Part shown: piece by piece, positions 60,849-64,000 of the stretch | Position numbering within the stretch: position 1 is the stretch's first letter | Layout: each line of letters opens with the position of its first letter | DNA from: Anaerolineales bacterium | GTDB taxonomy: Bacteria; Chloroflexota; Anaerolineae; Anaerolineales; UBA4823 | Assembly: GCA_003105035.1 (NCBI GenBank) | Contig: PQAL01000010.1 | Span: forward strand, 62,001-126,000 | DNA: 64,000 nucleotides | Reading direction: 5' to 3' | The notes under the pieces: model-generated | What the model was told of the DNA's origin: nothing | What the model saw: the letters and a program-made list of their open reading frames with translations, nothing else | The model's database searches: none | Translations under genes and position numbers: made by a program

Positions 60849-62061
60849 TTTCTTCCTTCACGCTCATTACTTGCCGATACACGATAAGCAGCACAAATAA
60901 GAGTGTCGGCAAGCTAAGCTGAAGTGCCACTGGTAAGACCTTCAATTGGGCGACTGTCAGAGGTGTGCTGAGAAATACCGAAGTCCAGATCAAGGCGTAC
61001 AACACCTTAAACAAGGTTCTTAGCTGGGGAAATGCCTGCCAGAACAGGATTGCCGGGATGACCAGGATGCTCCAGTCATAGATCATGGCATGCGGAGACA
61101 TCCAGATCGTCAGGCAGACTGCGCCGGCGAAGAGGACTGTTCGGTCAGCGCGATACCTTCGCCAGAAAAAGAAATAAGCTGCAATTCCAAGCAATGAGAA
61201 AATAAAGGACAGGCCTTCGGAAAGCCAGCGATTCCCGGAGCTCAACAAGATCCAGAAGCCTCGCAGAGAATGGAGATGCCAGATCGGGAATTGCTCCCCA
61301 TAGATCAGGTTGGGCAGGAAATTGCGCGCCAGGTTAATATATGCCAGGCTGGATTCAGGCAGCAGCCAGAAGCATAAGCCAGCCAGGAATAAACCGCCAG
61401 CAGCCAACCCTAAAAGCGATTTCCAGCTGCTGCGCCAATCCAGGAGCCACAGCAATCCGAGGCCGAGGACCATCTGGGGCTTAAATAACAACAGGCTGCC
61501 CACCAGTCCAGCAGCCACGAATTTGTCTTTTTTCCATAGCCAATAAGTGAAGCTGAAGATCAACAGGCTCAGCAGGCTGTTCTGCCCAAAACTGATGGCG
61601 GCAAAAATTGGAAAGAAGGTCAGCGACCAGATGAATGTCTTTCGGGGCTGGTCCACGCTGATCAATTTTATGCTCAGCCAAAGGAAAAGGAAACCGAGCA
61701 AGCTCCAGGCGATAAAACTCCAGGTGTAAGGTATAAGGGCAAACGGTACATACAGCCAGGCCAGGAAGGGCGGGGTGATGAAAGCATAAAAATTCGCCAG
61801 ATCCGGTCCAGCTATGGCTTGCTCGAGCTGGCTTTGATACTCGAAATTATACAATTCGGGGCTTTGACCGTGTAAAAGCGTGCTGCCCGCCGTGTAAAAC
61901 TGTAAATAGTCGGTGCCAATCACCTGGCCAGCCAGGTCCATCTTGCCCGAGCCAAGCAGGATGCTCACCATCCAGGCAAACCATAAGGCAGCCCCGGCAA
62001 TCCAGGCATAGGACATCCTACGGGGAGTTAAAATCTGGTTGAGAGTGTTAATGTATTTCAT
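60820..62061 (-). CDS. GT87-like polyprenyl-linked sugar transferase (membrane)
   Basis: A 413-residue membrane protein of the same group: helix-rich, with S-F-G-Q-N-S-L-L-S-L-L near residue 160, F-K-P-Q-M-V near 195 and a loop with Q-F-Y-T-A-G-S-T-L-L near 50. It is less similar to its two neighbours than they are to each other. AAGGA lies directly before the ATG. Second of a run of four minus-strand genes. Confidence 0.8.
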   Translation of the reverse strand: MKYINTLNQILTPRRMSYAWIAGAALWFAWMVSILLGSGKMDLAGQVIGTDYLQFYTAGSTLLHGQSPELYNFEYQSQLEQAIAGPDLANFYAFITPPFLAWLYVPFALIPYTWSFIAWSLLGFLFLWLSIKLISVDQPRKTFIWSLTFFPIFAAISFGQNSLLSLLIFSFTYWLWKKDKFVAAGLVGSLLLFKPQMVLGLGLLWLLDWRSSWKSLLGLAAGGLFLAGLCFWLLPESSLAYINLARNFLPNLIYGEQFPIWHLHSLRGFWILLSSGNRWLSEGLSFIFSLLGIAAYFFFWRRYRADRTVLFAGAVCLTIWMSPHAMIYDWSILVIPAILFWQAFPQLRTLFKVLYALIWTSVFLSTPLTVAQLKVLPVALQLSLPTLLFVLLIVYRQVMSVKEENGSQELAEP

Positions 62062-62065
62062 TTCC

Positions 62066-63310
62066 TTAATTCATTAGTGTGTTTGAATTATTTTTATTAA
62101 AGATCCAAGTAGTAAGAGCTATAAATAAACCGAATGTTATCAGGGAGACCCAAGCGATACCAGTCACCGAAGCAATAAAGGTAAGGATAAACACTCCTAG
62201 GTAGACAGTTGCCGAGATGTTTATGTATCGATTGGTATTAGAATATATGCCCCACATTACATAGGCTGGTAGAAGAATGATCATGTCATGCACCAGAGCA
62301 TATGGCGTTGCAAGAAGTGGCAGTAATAATGCCCCAACTATTGTTGGTATTCGTTCTACCATTGGGTAACCTTTTTGCCTATTTGCAAACCAGCCTAAAC
62401 CGATGGCGCCAATAATGATAATGAAATATGTTAGGAAAGTTATGATGGATTGTAAATCCTTAGGGAAAATACTAGTTAACAGCCCATAGATGGTGACCAG
62501 AAGGTAATTTGGAAAACCCGCAATGTATGGCAAGTCCATGAACACCTGGCTGAGTTGACTGTACAGCAATAGTAATTTGATACCATTCTGAAGAATGAAT
62601 GCACCAATCCAGATTGTTGTAACTGCAGTAAATGCTAGGAGAGCTTTTGATTTTCTCCATATCAACCAAAGGATAATAAATCCAATAGTGAATTGTGGTT
62701 TATATATCAACAATCCAGTCAGGATTCCAGTGGTAACCCATTTTTCCTTATACATTGCATATGTAATACCTGTCACGAGTAGCAAGGTAATCCAATGATT
62801 TTGACCTGCTTGGATACCTTCGATAAATGGGAAAAAAGACAGTCCGATTACGACCAACTGAGAATAACCTAATTCAGGTGATTGTTTTTCGACAGGTACC
62901 AGGGTAAACAGCAAGCGCATAACAAGGAATATTGAGCCAATTGCTAAAATCGTCCATAGTAGTAATGACCACTCAAGTGGTATGTGTGTTAATATCGAAT
63001 AAAAAGGAGCCACATATGGTGGATTCATGTAAGGGTTATATCCGGTTAGAGTAGTAGGAGCGACTAAGGATTGCTGTGTTCGGGATTGTTTGTCATAATC
63101 GTAAATTAATTCGGGAGAAGTACGATAAATAATCCCCGTACTGTAAAACATGACGAAATCACCAGCAATCACCTGACCAAATCCGGAAATCCATCCGTTA
63201 TGTAAGAGTAAGTTTATTCCCAGAATGATGTAAGTCGTGATTAACATCAACCTCGGGTAATCTCGTACGCGTTTGGCATTCATAAAAGACATACTTGATG
63301 TATTTCTCAT
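62066..63310 (-). CDS. GT87-like polyprenyl-linked sugar transferase (membrane)
   Basis: A protein of about 414 residues with eleven or so helices; family motifs Q-A-G-Q-N-H-W-I-T-L-L and Y-K-P-Q-F-T are clear. The start at 63310 has GGAAA upstream; an ATG at 63337 is possible but its ribosome binding site abuts the codon. Its base composition is more AT-rich than the neighbouring paralogues, as seen in the many A/T-ending codons, which might reflect separate acquisition. It follows the partial gene at the window end after a short gap. Confidence 0.78.
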   Translation of the reverse strand: MRNTSSMSFMNAKRVRDYPRLMLITTYIILGINLLLHNGWISGFGQVIAGDFVMFYSTGIIYRTSPELIYDYDKQSRTQQSLVAPTTLTGYNPYMNPPYVAPFYSILTHIPLEWSLLLWTILAIGSIFLVMRLLFTLVPVEKQSPELGYSQLVVIGLSFFPFIEGIQAGQNHWITLLLVTGITYAMYKEKWVTTGILTGLLIYKPQFTIGFIILWLIWRKSKALLAFTAVTTIWIGAFILQNGIKLLLLYSQLSQVFMDLPYIAGFPNYLLVTIYGLLTSIFPKDLQSIITFLTYFIIIIGAIGLGWFANRQKGYPMVERIPTIVGALLLPLLATPYALVHDMIILLPAYVMWGIYSNTNRYINISATVYLGVFILTFIASVTGIAWVSLITFGLFIALTTWIFNKNNSNTLMN

Positions 63311-63358
63311 TATTTTCCAAATACTAATTCTGGACATCCTATTTGACGAAATATTGCG

Positions 63359-64000
63359 TCAAGGAGTAAGAGATTTCGTCCAAAGCTGGGCAAATCGATC
63401 TTCGTATTCAAGAGACCAGGCTTGATCAGTGGATAAAGCGGATGCAAGCTTGGGATGCAATTTCTTATCCAGCAAAATGCGGTCGACACCATACGCTTGT
63501 AAGATCTGGTCGTAGTTAACCGCATTATTTACGTCGATATAATCCATCCATTGATTGTAGGGGAACAGCTCGACGCGCGGGTCGATAAAATTGCCCTGAT
63601 CGGGTACCGCCCAGATGAGGTAGCTGCCGTAGCCCATCTCATTGAACAGGTGCCCGCCTGGGTGGGATTTCAGGTACTCAGCGGCAGCCACTGGTGTTTC
63701 AACCCCGATAAGTGGTCCAGCTGAGGATCCGCGCAGCACTTGCTCCCAATAACGCCCCGGAAGGGGCAGGCGCTCAACAAACCAGGGTTGAACCAGCAGT
63801 GTAGGTATAAAAATGACCAGTACCAATGCCAGATTGAGCCAGTTCTTCTGGGGTTGGAAGGCGGGTGTTCTTATCGGCAGATCTTTGATCAGCTGCGCCA
63901 GGATGGGCATGCTGATAATCCCGTACCAGATGACATAGCGTTGCCCTGACCAGGCCAGCCACAAGAAACCCACGAACAAAATGATTTCTGTGATGCTCAG
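63359..64000 (-). CDS. GT-C-type membrane protein, C-terminal part (cut by window end)
   Basis: The frame is open to the right edge of the window, so the N-terminus is missing. The visible 213 residues contain the last membrane helices and a soluble end with G-S-Y-L-I-W-A, D-P-R-V-E-L-F-P and a terminal domain that matches the C-terminus of the gene at 58116-59630. The two are paralogues flanking the GT87-like genes. Function likely membrane glycosyl transfer; substrate unknown. Confidence 0.7.
   Translation of the reverse strand: MSITEIILFVGFLWLAWSGQRYVIWYGIISMPILAQLIKDLPIRTPAFQPQKNWLNLALVLVIFIPTLLVQPWFVERLPLPGRYWEQVLRGSSAGPLIGVETPVAAAEYLKSHPGGHLFNEMGYGSYLIWAVPDQGNFIDPRVELFPYNQWMDYIDVNNAVNYDQILQAYGVDRILLDKKLHPKLASALSTDQAWSLEYEDRFAQLWTKSLTP

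Overview
The window reads as a chromosomal segment of an anaerobic Chloroflexota bacterium, most likely class Anaerolineae. This is inferred from gene content, not from a marker-gene comparison. The clues are a selenocysteine formate dehydrogenase with a fused NuoE-NuoF partner, an archaeal-type prolyl-tRNA synthetase, a DHH-CBS-CCA-transferase fusion, a proton-pumping pyrophosphatase, a large Glu/Pro-rich TPR protein with repeated P-D-W-L motifs, a fibronectin-like surface protein built from Y-W-R-V repeats, and a family of GT87-like membrane glycosyltransferases. I saw no insertion sequence, prophage or CRISPR array.

Layout. 1-8 kb: end of an ATP synthase subunit gene, murE, an HTH/iron-sulfur protein, two tandem SAM hydrolase (DUF62) genes and a polar amino acid ABC transporter. 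8-16.4 kb (mostly minus strand): M48 peptidase, pnp with a structured leader, rpsO, a second iron-sulfur protein, a HEAT-like protein, proS, and a coupled LOG/MazG/small-protein operon. 16.4-25.4 kb (plus strand): CCA-transferase fusion, GNAT, fdhD, a NuoEF fusion, a selenocysteine formate dehydrogenase with a bacterial SECIS hairpin, and a ferritin-like protein. 25.5-28.2 kb: two MFS transporters. 28.4-33.5 kb: an HTH/periplasmic-binding-like regulator behind a palindromic operator, two lipoproteins made of molybdopterin-oxidoreductase-like modules, and a tungstate/molybdate binding protein and permease without their ATPase. 33.6-35.7 kb: decayed genes (a DinB-like gene and a PfkB kinase) around an intact DUF5655 gene, then an orphan GatZ/KbaZ gene. 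37-47 kb (minus strand): tRNA-Arg(CCG), PrsW-like protease, a TIGR03936/TIGR03960 radical-SAM pair, ndk, the TPR/PDWL protein and hppA. 47.5-52.9 kb (plus strand): a Gld-type ABC operon and the primary sigma factor. 52.9-64 kb: the repeat-rich surface protein and six membrane glycosyltransferase-like genes, the last cut by the window edge.

How the genes fit together. The clearest theme is formate oxidation. The Mo/W-dependent, selenium-containing catalytic subunit, its NAD(P)H/FMN partner and its sulfurtransferase FdhD lie about 4-8 kb from an oxyanion uptake and regulation locus that could supply the metal. The link between the two is inferred from proximity and biochemistry. Other strong signals are RNA-level: a three-way-junction leader on pnp, terminator-like hairpins in the leaders of hppA and the Gld-type operon, and clean intrinsic terminators after pnp, rpsO, hppA and sigA.
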